Assembly (NCBI RefSeq): GCF_020037025.1
Contig: NZ_JAIQLH010000033.1
Location: forward strand, 29,502 to 93,501
Direction of reading: 5' to 3'
From: Streptomyces huiliensis
GTDB lineage: Bacteria > Actinomycetota > Actinomycetes > Streptomycetales > Streptomycetaceae
Length of the DNA stretch: 64,000 bases
Shown here: piece after piece, positions 21,744-29,629 of the stretch
How the letters are laid out: every line of letters starts with the position of its first letter
Position numbering within the stretch: the stretch's first letter is position 1
Notes under the pieces: model-generated
The model's database searches: none
What the model was told of the DNA's origin: nothing
Seen by the model: the letters and a program-made list of their open reading frames with translations, nothing else
Position numbers and translations under genes: made by a program

Positions 21744-22383
21744 CGGCGGGCGGCGGGAACCGCGCGCAGATCACCTCATGGGCGAGCCGCGCCGTGGCCA
21801 GCAGATCCTCGCGTCCGGCACCGAGGCGGGCGCGCACGGACAGACCGTGCACGACGGACTCGACGAGACCGGCGAGGGCCGCGGCGTCGACGGCATCGGT
21901 CTCCCCTTCCCGGACGGCCCGCTCGACGCGCTCCCGGAGGGCCCGCTCGTTCCAGGCGTGGAGTTCGGCGTAGTGGGCGCTGGTGTCGAGCGTGCTCGTG
22001 CTGTCCGTCATGGCGGCGCTGCTGAGCAGGCACCCCGGGTGGACGTCGTCGGGCTGCGTGAACTCGTGCACCGAATCGACGAGTACGCGCTCGACGACGG
22101 TCGGGAGATCCTCCTCGGCGACGGCCCGCCGGTAGATCTCCCGATACCGCTCGGCGTACGTCCGCACCGCCTCCTCGAACAGTCCGGCCTTGCTGCCGAA
22201 GGCCGCGTAGAGGCTGGAGGTGGAGAGGCCGAGGGCCGTGGTGAGGGCGCGGGTCGACGTCCCGGAGTAGCCGTACCGCCAGAAGAGGCGGGCGGCTTCG
22301 AGGAGGGCGCGGTCGCGGTCGAAGGCTCGTGGTCGTCCACGGGTGGTTCCAGACACCCTTGCATTGTAGAGCGTTTGCTCCAT
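21697..22383 (-). CDS. TetR-family transcriptional regulator
   Basis: 228 residues if ATG 22383 is used. GRPRAFDRDRALLEAARLFW and the helix-turn-helix TSTRALTTALGLSTSSLYAA are typical of TetR/AcrR. The ATG lies inside one arm of the 33-bp palindrome at 22372-22404, with no Shine-Dalgarno sequence before it, so the transcript may be leaderless. An internal GTG (22356) is an alternative start. It faces the alpha/beta hydrolase gene divergently and very probably represses it and itself. Confidence 0.9.
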   Translation of the reverse strand: MEQTLYNARVSGTTRGRPRAFDRDRALLEAARLFWRYGYSGTSTRALTTALGLSTSSLYAAFGSKAGLFEEAVRTYAERYREIYRRAVAEEDLPTVVERVLVDSVHEFTQPDDVHPGCLLSSAAMTDSTSTLDTSAHYAELHAWNERALRERVERAVREGETDAVDAAALAGLVESVVHGLSVRARLGAGREDLLATARLAHEVICARFPPPAVTPGGGRRPRAARSR

Positions 22384-22404
22384 AATGAGTTTATGGAGCA
22401 AACG
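22372..22404. promoter_or_regulatory. 33-bp palindromic operator covering both divergent start codons
   Basis: CGTTTGCTCCATAA (22372-22385) and TTATGGAGCAAACG (22391-22404) are perfect 14-base inverted arms around the spacer TGAGT. Each arm contains ATGGAGCAAACG, the first four codons (Met-Glu-Gln-Thr) of one of the two divergent genes. Bound TetR would cover both starts of translation and probably of transcription. Confidence 0.88.
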
Positions 22405-23196
22405 ATCCAGAAAAAGGTACGCGTCGACGGCGGGGACAGCTGGGTGACGGCCGACGTCTACGGGCAGCCGGACGCCCCGGGCCTGGTCGTCATCCCGGGC
22501 GCGCTGAGCGACGCGCACGCGTGGCGGCACGTCGCGACGACCGTCACCGCCTGGCCGTCGGTGACGGTCGTCAACCGCCGGGGCCGCACCCCGTCAGGCC
22601 CCCTGACCGACACGTACTCCCTGCGAACGGAGCTTGAGGACCTCTACGCCGTCCTCGGCGAAATACCGGCCCCCCAGGCGCTGTTCGGCTGGAGCTACGG
22701 CGGCCTGATCGCCTTGCTGGCCGCCGGCGAACGCCCGTTGCGCCACGTCATCGCGTACGAGCCGGTGATACGGCCGTTCGGCGGCAACGCGCTCCCGGCC
22801 CTGAAGGCCGCCACGGACGCGGCCGACTGGGACGCCGCCCTGGAGACGGTGCTCCGGCAGGTCGCCGGCCTCGACTCGGCACAGGCCGAGACCCTCCGGG
22901 CGGACCACGCGGCCTGGGCGGCCCTCCGCCCCTTGAGCAGGCCGGCGTACGCCGAACTCGCCGCTCTCAACACGCCCCCGACACCAGACGAGTTGGCGCG
23001 GCGCGCGGCCCGAGTCGACCTGATCGTCGGCGAACGCAACGCCGGCACCGCCCCCTATGGGACGGCCTACGACGACGTACGGAAGCGCGTCCCCCACGCC
23101 GCCGCCCACACCCTCCCCGGCCAGGGCCACCTGGCCCACCTGGAGGCCCCGGCCCGACTCGCCCGCCTCCTCGACGAACTCGCGGGCGCCCGATGA
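22393..23196 (+). CDS. Alpha/beta-hydrolase
   Basis: 267 residues of the alpha/beta-hydrolase fold. The nucleophile elbow is GWSYGG (Ser at about 98), the oxyanion region is VVIPGALSDAHAW, and the final catalytic His is in GQGHLAHLEAP. The acid is probably in VDLIVGERN. The substrate is unknown. The ATG lies in the palindromic operator without a Shine-Dalgarno sequence. The stop overlaps the start of the SMI1-like gene by four bases, so the pair forms an operon under the divergent TetR. Confidence 0.9.
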   Translation: MEQTIQKKVRVDGGDSWVTADVYGQPDAPGLVVIPGALSDAHAWRHVATTVTAWPSVTVVNRRGRTPSGPLTDTYSLRTELEDLYAVLGEIPAPQALFGWSYGGLIALLAAGERPLRHVIAYEPVIRPFGGNALPALKAATDAADWDAALETVLRQVAGLDSAQAETLRADHAAWAALRPLSRPAYAELAALNTPPTPDELARRAARVDLIVGERNAGTAPYGTAYDDVRKRVPHAAAHTLPGQGHLAHLEAPARLARLLDELAGAR

Positions 23197-23534
23197 GTCC
23201 CGGCACCCCGCGCTCCCCGTCGGAGTCCTGGCACCGGATCGACGCCTGGCTGGCGGCTCACGCACCGTCCGATGCCGCCCTCCTCAACCCACCGGCGGCA
23301 GAGGACGACATCCGACAGGCGGAACGCGTCCTCGGCATCCAACTCCCCGCCGACCTGGCCGAGTCCCTGCGCTGCCACAACGGCGCGAGCGCGTGGACGA
23401 CCATCCTGCCGGAGCAGTCGCCGCTCACCGTGAGCGGCATCGTGGACCAGTGGCAGACCTGCATGACCATCGCGGCGGAAGAGGACGGCCTGACCACGCG
23501 CCCCTGGGACGCCCCCGCCCTCCCCAGCCGGTAG
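23193..23534 (+). CDS. SMI1/KNR4-like protein, probably truncated
   Basis: 113 residues matching the N-terminal half of SMI1/KNR4 (SUKH) proteins: SWHRIDAWLAAHAP, then AEDDIRQAERVLGIQLP, RCHNGAS and SPLTVSGIVDQW. The family usually continues with a W.P.WIPFA..GDG region, which is missing here; the frame stops after DAPALPSR. SUKH proteins are often immunity proteins for contact-dependent toxins, but no toxin is nearby. It overlaps the hydrolase by ATGA. It could be a degraded gene or a short family member. Confidence 0.65.
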   Translation: MSPGTPRSPSESWHRIDAWLAAHAPSDAALLNPPAAEDDIRQAERVLGIQLPADLAESLRCHNGASAWTTILPEQSPLTVSGIVDQWQTCMTIAAEEDGLTTRPWDAPALPSR

Positions 23535-23599
23535 AAGCACCACCAGGGCGGTCGGCGTACCGTGGTCGTCCAAGTGCCGCTCTTCGGACGGGTTGGGGA

Positions 23600-24808
23600 A
23601 TGGCGACGACACTCGGTGACCGGTTGCGGGAACTGCGGGCGAGGCGGGGGCTTACCCAGGAAGCCCTGGCGGAGGCCGCGTTGCTCAGCGCGGACATGGT
23701 GCGGAAGCTGGAGCAGAACCAGCGATTGACGGCCCGCATGGCCACCCTCCACAAACTCGCGCGGGCACTGGACGTCGAGACGTCCGTCCTCCTCGGAGCG
23801 CCGACCGTGCTGGAGCCTTTCGGCGGCGCCGAGCCCGCCAGCCTCCTCGCGCTCCGGCAATCGGTCGCCCCTTTGCGTGAATTCCCGGGACTCGATGGCG
23901 AATCCGAGGATCTGGAGCCGCCGACCGTGGCCCGGCTCAAGGACCGCATCCGCAGCACCGAACGGATCCGGCGCCTGGGCGAGCTCACGAAGATCACGGC
24001 GCTGCTGCCGGCGCTGTTGGCGGACGCGCGCACCGCCGCCCGCGCGCACACCGGAGAAGACCGCGCGGCCTCCTACGCAGTGCTCGCCGAGGCGTACCAG
24101 GTCGCCGCAACGACGCTGACGGCGTTCGGCAAGGAGGACGCCGCCTACACGGCCCTGGAGCGGTCCCTGACGGCCGCCCGGCAGTCCGACGACCCCCGGC
24201 TGGAGATCATCGGCGTGTCCACACTCTCCTGGATCTTCTCCAAGCAGGGGCGGGTGGCGGACGCCGAGCAGGTGGCCGTGCGGATGGCGGAACGTATCGA
24301 GCCCGGGTTCCGGTCGGAGCCCGTGGACCTCTCCCTGTGGGGGATCCTGCTGCTGCGCGGCGCCAGTGCCGCGATCCGGGGTGACCGCGCCGACACCGCC
24401 GAAGACCTGCTCTCCCTGGCCGCCGCCGCTGCCGCGCGCATCGGGACGGACCGGCTCGACTACGCCACTCCCTTCGGACCGACGAACGCCGGGGTGGCCA
24501 CCGTCAACGCCTACGTCGACCTGGGGAAACCGGACAAGGCCCTCCAGCACGCGCGAAGCATCCCCGGCCTGGCCGGCCTCCCACCGACCTGGCTGGCACG
24601 GCACTACGTGGACCGCGCCCTCGCCCACGCCGAGTTGCGCCAGAACGCCGGGGCCACGAGGAATTTGCTCGCCGCCGAACGCACGGCACCCGAGTGGATG
24701 CGGTATCACGCCACGGCCCGGCACCTCGTCGCCGAGCTGAGGGAACGCGAGCTCCGGCGCAGCTCCCCGATCAGGGACCTGGCGATCCGTTTGCAGGTCG
24801 AAGGCTAG
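23600..24808 (+). CDS. XRE-family regulator with TPR-like C-terminal region
   Basis: 402 residues. An N-terminal helix-turn-helix of Cro/XRE type (LTQEALAEAALLSADMVRKLE, about 19-39) is followed by a long all-helical, Ala-rich region resembling tetratricopeptide repeats (YAVLAEAYQVAATTL, YTALERSLTAAR, HARSIPGLAGL). Streptomyces has many such regulators, often next to small accessory genes as here. The target is unknown; it may act on the decayed small genes downstream. Confidence 0.88.
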   Translation: MATTLGDRLRELRARRGLTQEALAEAALLSADMVRKLEQNQRLTARMATLHKLARALDVETSVLLGAPTVLEPFGGAEPASLLALRQSVAPLREFPGLDGESEDLEPPTVARLKDRIRSTERIRRLGELTKITALLPALLADARTAARAHTGEDRAASYAVLAEAYQVAATTLTAFGKEDAAYTALERSLTAARQSDDPRLEIIGVSTLSWIFSKQGRVADAEQVAVRMAERIEPGFRSEPVDLSLWGILLLRGASAAIRGDRADTAEDLLSLAAAAAARIGTDRLDYATPFGPTNAGVATVNAYVDLGKPDKALQHARSIPGLAGLPPTWLARHYVDRALAHAELRQNAGATRNLLAAERTAPEWMRYHATARHLVAELRERELRRSSPIRDLAIRLQVEG

Positions 24809-24988
24809 GCGGCGCGAGGTAGGGCACGGCGTCCCAGCGAGCCCACCGGCTCGCCCGCCCTGTCCCTGGGCCCGGACGGCGCGGTGCCGGACGGTGGTTC
24901 CACACAGCCACCGAACGACAGGAGGCCCCATGCCTGGCCGCCGCGCAGCGAATCCGCAAACGCCGGATGACGGCACTGTTCCTCGCCG

Positions 24989-25348
24989 ATGAGGGTCTCG
25001 TGCACGCACCCGGCAGACGGCTGGACGGCCGGCGGCGGCATGCTGACGTGCGCCGGTTGCGGAGTCCGTCGCGTCGAGGACTACACGGCGCTCGGTCCGG
25101 CGGTGGACCCCCCTGATTTCGGACCGGCACCGCACGGCCCGGTGGTCACCGCCCTGGGCGTCATGCACTTACGAGACCATCCGCAACCGGCCGACAACCG
25201 GGACGAAGGAGGCGCCGGGCAGAGCCCTCCGCCGCCCGAAACCACACCCTCCCGCAGAAGAGAAGAGGAGCACGATGACTCCAGCCATGCCGCCCGCACC
25301 GGTCTCGGGACCGGAGTCGGTACCCCGTGTCCGGGCCCTGCTCGGTGA
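24989..25348 (+). CDS. DUF6255-like small cysteine protein
   Basis: The pattern C-x2-H ... GWTAGGGMLTCAGCGVRRVEDY near the N-terminus (four potential metal ligands) looks like the actinobacterial DUF6255 family, as I remember it. The ATG overlaps the stop of a 20-codon leader-like frame (24930-24992) that has a strong AGGAGG. The C-terminal third runs 74 bp into the next gene and is low-complexity, so the true end may have been lost by frameshift. Confidence is limited by the short length. Confidence 0.5.
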   Translation: MRVSCTHPADGWTAGGGMLTCAGCGVRRVEDYTALGPAVDPPDFGPAPHGPVVTALGVMHLRDHPQPADNRDEGGAGQSPPPPETTPSRRREEEHDDSSHAARTGLGTGVGTPCPGPAR

Positions 25349-25555
25349 CGCGTTCGACAGCGTTCGCGCCACCGTCGCGGACAACAACCCGGACATCTCC
25401 TACAAAGTGCGCGGCCACATCGTGGACGAGGCAGTGAAGTTCGTGGCCACCGCGGCACGATTCCCGCAGTGGTGCGTCGTGCCGTCCAGGTCGTGGACGT
25501 GAGCTGGCACGCACTGTCATTACCCCAAGCGCCCTGGCTGAAGCCCGTAGCCTTC
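25275..25555 (+). pseudogene. Frameshifted small conserved actinobacterial gene
   Basis: ATG 25275 has a good GAGGAG four bases upstream, and the first frame gives SYKVRGHIVDEAVKFVATAA up to RFPQ. It then ends quickly (CVVPSRSWT). The next frame continues with VVDVSWHALSLP, which fits a VVDEGWHAL motif I remember in full-length relatives. One indel near 25463 would explain this. The function of the family is unknown. Confidence 0.6.
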
Positions 25556-25607
25556 CCCAGGAAGGCGGGAACAGCCGGAACAGCTCGACCGAAGGGAACG
25601 CAGAGCC

Positions 25608-25752
25608 ATGGAATGGACCGATTCCCAGGTACGCGGATTTCGTCGAAGCGATGCGCAGCGCCCAACTCCGCGCCGAGGAGCGGGGTGCCGGTACCGACCA
25701 TCCGGTGAGGGGATTCATCGTCACCCGTGAGGAGTACGAGAGCCGAGGGTGA
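25608..25752 (+). pseudogene. Frameshifted 47-codon hypothetical gene
   Basis: From ATG 25608 the first frame reads MEWTDSQ. A one-base shift then gives ADFVEAMRSAQLRAEERG, followed by GFIVTREEYESRG to the stop at 25752. The total of 145 bases is one more than a multiple of three, consistent with a single inserted base. The helical charged peptide looks genuine, but I do not recognise a function. Confidence 0.5.
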
Positions 25753-25935
25753 GCGGGGTGCCCCCCCGGCCGTACGTCAGGGGGGAGCCGGGGTGGCCAG
25801 GCGCTCCCCAGCCACCCCCGGCGACCGCGGGAAGGCCGCGGGACGGTCTTGTCACCTTCCCTCGATGGGGCTCGTCATAGGGGCGAGGGCCGCGTGCGAG
25901 CGGTCGTCGTGCCGACCGAGTGAATCGAGAACCGG

Positions 25936-26328
25936 ATGCTGACCACCATCACGTACGTGACGGTCTACGTCACCGATCAGGACCGCGCGCTGGAGTTCTA
26001 CGCCGGGGGGCTGGGCCTGGAGAAGCGGGTCGACTTTCCGGGGCCCGACGGGCGTTTCCTCACCGTCGGTGTGCCGGGCAGCCCGGTGGAGATCATCCTG
26101 TGGTCGCACGCGGCGGCCGCCGGGCAGCCGGGTGACGCGGGGCGGTACGCCTCGCCCGGGCCGCTGATCCTCGAGTCCGACGATCTGCGGAAGGATGTCG
26201 AGGTCCTGCGCCGGCGCGGCGTCATATTCGAGCAGCCGGAGCCCGAGGACTACCCGTTCGGGGTGCGCATCGAGGCGGTGGACCCGGACGGCAACCGGGT
26301 CTCGCTCCGTGAGCGGCGAAAGGCGTGA
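25936..26328 (+). CDS. VOC-family (glyoxalase/dioxygenase superfamily) protein
   Basis: 130 residues with the single-unit VOC pattern: ITYVTVYVTDQDRALEFYAG at the start and RIEAVDPDGNRVSLRER at the end, the latter with the usual metal-site Glu on the last strands. The VOC fold serves lyases, dioxygenases and resistance proteins; no substrate can be named. Its stop overlaps the GTG of the broken sigma gene (GTGA), so the two were once an operon. Confidence 0.85.
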   Translation: MLTTITYVTVYVTDQDRALEFYAGGLGLEKRVDFPGPDGRFLTVGVPGSPVEIILWSHAAAAGQPGDAGRYASPGPLILESDDLRKDVEVLRRRGVIFEQPEPEDYPFGVRIEAVDPDGNRVSLRERRKA

Positions 26329-26715
26329 CCGCGCACCCGTCCGCCCTCGTGGCCGAGGCGTTCGAAGCGCAGCGCGACCGGCTGCGCGCCGTCGCGTACC
26401 GCGTGCTGGGCTCGCACGCCGACGCCGAGGACGTGGTCCAGGAGACCTGGGTGCGCCTCGCCCGCCAGAACGGGGCGGCCATCGGCAACCTGGCGGGCTG
26501 GCTGACCACCGTGGTCGGCCGCATCAGCCTGGACCTCCTGAGATCCCGTCAAGCGCGCCCCAGGAGGCCGCGGACCTCGTGGTGACGCCCGTCGCGCCCG
26601 CCGCAAGGTCCGGTCCGTGGACCGGCCGGCGGGCCTCGGCCGCGAGCATCGGGAGGCGGTCCGGACGTTCCATGCGGCGGCCCGGGGCGGCGACTTCGAA
26701 GCGCTGCTAGCAACG
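26325..26715 (+). pseudogene. 5' part of a broken ECF41/SigJ-type sigma factor gene
   Basis: Region 2 is intact: RDRLRAVAYRVLGSHADAED followed by VVQETWVRLA, then LTTVVGRISLDLLRSRQA. The expected region 4 is missing. After an internal deletion and frame change, the sequence resumes at RARRKVRSVDRP and runs to AARGGDFEALLA, the linker before the SnoaL-like domain. There the coding sense ends (TAGCAACGG). The missing C-terminal domain is at 37236-37517. The gene is therefore both deleted inside and split by an insertion of about 10.5 kb. Confidence 0.85.
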
Positions 26716-27086
26716 GGGCGTCCGGTTCCCAAGGCGCTGACGGCGCGAACGGTTACGTGGTGATCACCTGGTAACCCGCCGCTGTTCGCGATAGACGGCA
26801 CACCGCAAGCGCCGGAAGAGGCCGATGCCCCGGGCCGGTGGCCATCTCCCCCACGCCGGCTACACCCCCGTGACGGAGCAGGTGAATGCCACCTTGTGGT
26901 GAACGGCCCCGGCAGCCGCGCACCCCGCGGGCCCGGCCGGCAGCCTGCTGCCGCCCGGAGCAGCCGTCGGTGCCAGGGTCGTCGGTGTGGGCGAGCGCGG
27001 TGCCCGGGGGGAGGGCGTCGCGAACGGCAACGAAGGCGGCCGTCGACGGCGACGCCTCAGTGGTCAAGCAACCGATCACGCGAATG
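26716..27086. other. Left end of the inserted island, no clear gene
   Basis: 371 bp between the broken sigma gene and the ABC transporter fragment. It contains the imperfect palindrome at 26751-26776. A minus-strand frame (about 26960-27079) reads PSTAAFVAVRDALPPGTALA, which looks like coding sequence but is not recognised. Confidence 0.45.
26751..26776. repeat. 26-bp imperfect palindrome at the island's left end
   Basis: GGTTAC and GTAACC flank a perfect ten-base palindrome GGTGATCACC. The only departures from symmetry are the GT and TG pairs between core and outer arms. It lies about 40 bp inside the point where sigma-factor coding stops, a plausible place for an element end or a recombinase or regulator site. 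No integrase gene accompanies it. Confidence 0.5.
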
Positions 27087-28196
27087 CTGCCAAATATGGA
27101 ACGTTTCCAATGACGCTCCCCGCCAGCTCTCCGGCCGTCTGGAGGCCGAACGGCTCAAGGCCACCCACCAGGCCCTGGTGGTCCGAGGGGCCGGGGACGC
27201 GCTCGCCGCCGTGGGAACCGCCGCCACCTGGGCCGTGCTCGCAGCTCTGGTGGCCACCGGCCGCATGGAGCTCGCGATCGCGTCCACCGCGGCCCTGGCG
27301 GTGCGGACCTCCGGGGCCGCGCTCACCACGACGGTGCGGGCCGGGGCCCGGCTGTTCCGCACTTCGCCGTCCCTGGATGACTGGGCGCGCTTCCTCATGG
27401 TGGCCCAGGCGTGGACGACCCGCCGCGGCACCGCCGCCATTGCTCCGGACGGGCCGCAGGTCATCACGGCCGAGGGCATCTGCTTCGCCTACCCGCGAGC
27501 GCGCCCGCGCTCGACGGCATCGACCTGGAGCTCGGGTGCGGCGAGGCCATCGCCCTGGTCGGCGAGAACGGCGCCGGCAAAAGCACCCTCGCCCGCATCT
27601 TGACCGGCCTCTTCCTCCCCACCAGCGGGTCGGTGCGGTGGGACGGCATCGACCTGGCGGACGCCGACCCGGCTTCGGTGCTCGCCCACGTCGCACTCGT
27701 CCCGCAGGACTACACGCGCTGGCCGCTGGCCGCCCGCGACAACATCACCCTCGGTCAACCCCGCCCCGAAAGCGACACCGCCGTACACGCCGCCGCCGAG
27801 GCCGCCGGCGCCGACAGCGTCATCACCGCCCTGCCCCACAGCCTGGACACCTCGCTGGCCCGCTCCGGGTGGGGCGGACACGACCTCTCCCGCGGACAGT
27901 GGCAGCGCATCGCCGTCGCCCGCACCTTCCACCGCAACGCCCCCGTCCTGGTGATGGACGAACCGACCGCCGCGCTCGACGCCCGCGCCGAACACCGGAT
28001 CTACACCCACCTCAAGACCCTCGCCACGGGCCGGACCACGATCTTCATCGCCCACCGTCTGGCCAACACCCGCCCCGCCCACCGGATCGTCGTCCTCGAC
28101 CAGGGCCGGATCTCCGAGATGGGCGCCTACGACGAGCTGATCGAACAGGCCGGCAGCTTCTTCGGGATGCTCAAGCTCCAGGAGGACCGCGCCTGA
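27087..28196 (+). pseudogene. 5'-truncated, frameshifted ABC exporter (membrane plus ATPase)
   Basis: The first frame covers the last membrane helices (ATWAVLAALVATG) and the linker SLDDWARFLMVAQAW up to FAYPRA. A shift near 27495 moves the rest into the frame SAPALDGIDLELG. The ATPase part is complete: Walker A GENGAGKST, Q-loop LVPQDYTRW, Walker B VLVMDEPTA and the switch His in FIAHRLA. The signature is SRGQWQR, a variant of LSGGQ. The N-terminal half of the membrane domain is absent. It resembles lantibiotic/peptide-type half-transporters. It is probably non-functional, although the ATPase part could still be made alone. Confidence 0.75.
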
Positions 28197-28244
28197 TCCG
28201 GCCCTGCCACCGCAGGCGCGAGGCTGACACCGGACGGGCGGCCC

Positions 28245-28457
28245 TCAGTGGCTTGGCGGCGGAGGAGCGCAGTACCGCCCGGGCGTCGGCGGCGTGGTGG
28301 CGGCCGGGATCGGCGTCAGCCCGCGGACGTCGCGGACGGCCTCGCCCTGCCCCCAGATCCGGACGCTCCTGGTCAGCGTCACCTGGCAACGAGATACGAG
28401 GTCGCCAGCGAACGCAGCGTGGGGACCGGGACAGCGTGGGCACTCGCGTTCGGGCAT
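28245..28457 (-). CDS. Small cysteine-containing hypothetical protein
   Basis: 70 residues beginning MPERECPRCPGPHAAFAGD, with three cysteines in the first 24 residues, one in the middle and one near the end. The reason to accept it is a textbook AAGGAGG five bases before ATG 28457. It is convergent with the ABC fragment and divergent from the proline hydroxylase-like gene. A zinc-ribbon-like fold is possible. No function is recognised. Confidence 0.5.
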   Translation of the reverse strand: MPERECPRCPGPHAAFAGDLVSRCQVTLTRSVRIWGQGEAVRDVRGLTPIPAATTPPTPGRYCAPPPPSH

Positions 28458-28491
28458 CACGGCCTCCTTGCTTAATCTCCAGGCGGTGGCG

Positions 28492-28505
28492 GATGCCTCG
28501 GCATC
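28492..28505. promoter_or_regulatory. Inverted repeat upstream of the hydroxylase gene
   Basis: GATGCC-TC-GGCATC is a perfect six-base inverted repeat in the AT-richer 28458-28719 region. A second, looser TGCATG-type repeat is near 28600-28640. These are candidate sites for the LysR regulator at 30603; the link is inference. Confidence 0.35.
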
Positions 28506-28719
28506 AGGCTTCCCAACCCGGGGCCCGGAGTTCAGAAACAGGATTCAGGGATGCATCGGTGTTGTAGTGCGATCCCCCGTTTTCCAAGCAGCGGACCAAT
28601 CCCCTGGCATCCATGCACGATGCGCAATTCATCATGCATAGAACGCACTTAACCTTTTGCGCGTCACCTGGATAGGTTTGCGTCGAGCCGAAGAGATTCA
28701 CTCTAAGCGGAGGGGCACT

Positions 28720-29589
28720 GTGACCTCGTTCATCCTCGGGAAGGTCGACTTCGATGAGGTCCGGCTGGCGGCCGATGTGGCGGCTCTCCGGGACCTGGAG
28801 AAGGGAAAGGAGGCATATGACGAGTTCACCAGCGGGTTCTGGAAGAATGTCCCGTTGTGGAACGAGTCGGGCGACGCGCGCGACGGGATGTTCAAGGATG
28901 TCGACTCCCCGGCAAAGCCCACCGAGCACACGGCGGCCGTTCCGTACCTCACCGAGGTGATCGGCGAGACCTTCGCCGTCGAACACCTCACGATGGTGCG
29001 GGGCCGGGACATCGTGGACGCGTCGATGATGCCACACAAGGACTTTCTGGAGCTGGACGGGAAAGCGACGGACCAGTTCCGGGTGCTGATGGTGCTGGAG
29101 GACAACGAGGCGACCTTCAACTCCGATGAGGAGAAGGTGTTCCGGATGCGCAAGGGTGAGGTGTGGTTCCTTGACGCCGCCGGCGTGCATTGCGCGGCGA
29201 ACTTCTCCGCCGACAGCCGGGTCTCGCTCTGCCTGGACTTCTCCTTCGACAAGCCATTCGTGCCGGCCGACGTCTTCGCCTCGTCGGATCGGTACATCCC
29301 CGGTCTGGAACCGCTGTTGATCAAAAGGAAGCCGTTGCCGGACGGCTTCGCCGTGGACATGCGGCGCATCGCCGCCGCCTGCACCCGGCACAACTTCCGG
29401 GACATCGCGTTCGGGCTCGCGAAGCTGCACTTCACCTACGATGTCCCGGCTGCTGACTGCTACGAATGGCTCGTCGAGATAGCGGAGTGCACCGACGACG
29501 CGGCGATAGTGGCGAAGGCGGAGCGGGCGAAGGACTTCTACGTCGTGGACCGCGCGATGCACGAGAGGTTCTCCTTCACCGCTTGGTGA
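28720..29589 (+). CDS. Fe(II)/2-oxoglutarate proline hydroxylase (cis-3-type)
   Basis: 289 residues closely resembling the streptomycete free L-proline cis-3-hydroxylase: YDEFTSGFWKNVPLWNESG, PYLTEVIGET, PHKDFLELD, EVWFLDAAGVHCAANF and the end RFSFTAW all match that enzyme family. The iron ligands are His106, Asp108 and His157; Arg167 should bind 2-oxoglutarate. It would hydroxylate free proline or a relative such as pipecolate. GTG 28720 has GGAGGGG four bases upstream. GC content is lower than in its neighbours. The EamA transporter follows 40 bp later, so hydroxylation and export are probably linked. Confidence 0.88.
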   Translation: MTSFILGKVDFDEVRLAADVAALRDLEKGKEAYDEFTSGFWKNVPLWNESGDARDGMFKDVDSPAKPTEHTAAVPYLTEVIGETFAVEHLTMVRGRDIVDASMMPHKDFLELDGKATDQFRVLMVLEDNEATFNSDEEKVFRMRKGEVWFLDAAGVHCAANFSADSRVSLCLDFSFDKPFVPADVFASSDRYIPGLEPLLIKRKPLPDGFAVDMRRIAAACTRHNFRDIAFGLAKLHFTYDVPAADCYEWLVEIAECTDDAAIVAKAERAKDFYVVDRAMHERFSFTAW

Positions 29590-29629
29590 TCTACCGCAAG
29601 TCCTTGAGGGCGAGGAGAGGGAGTTGACC

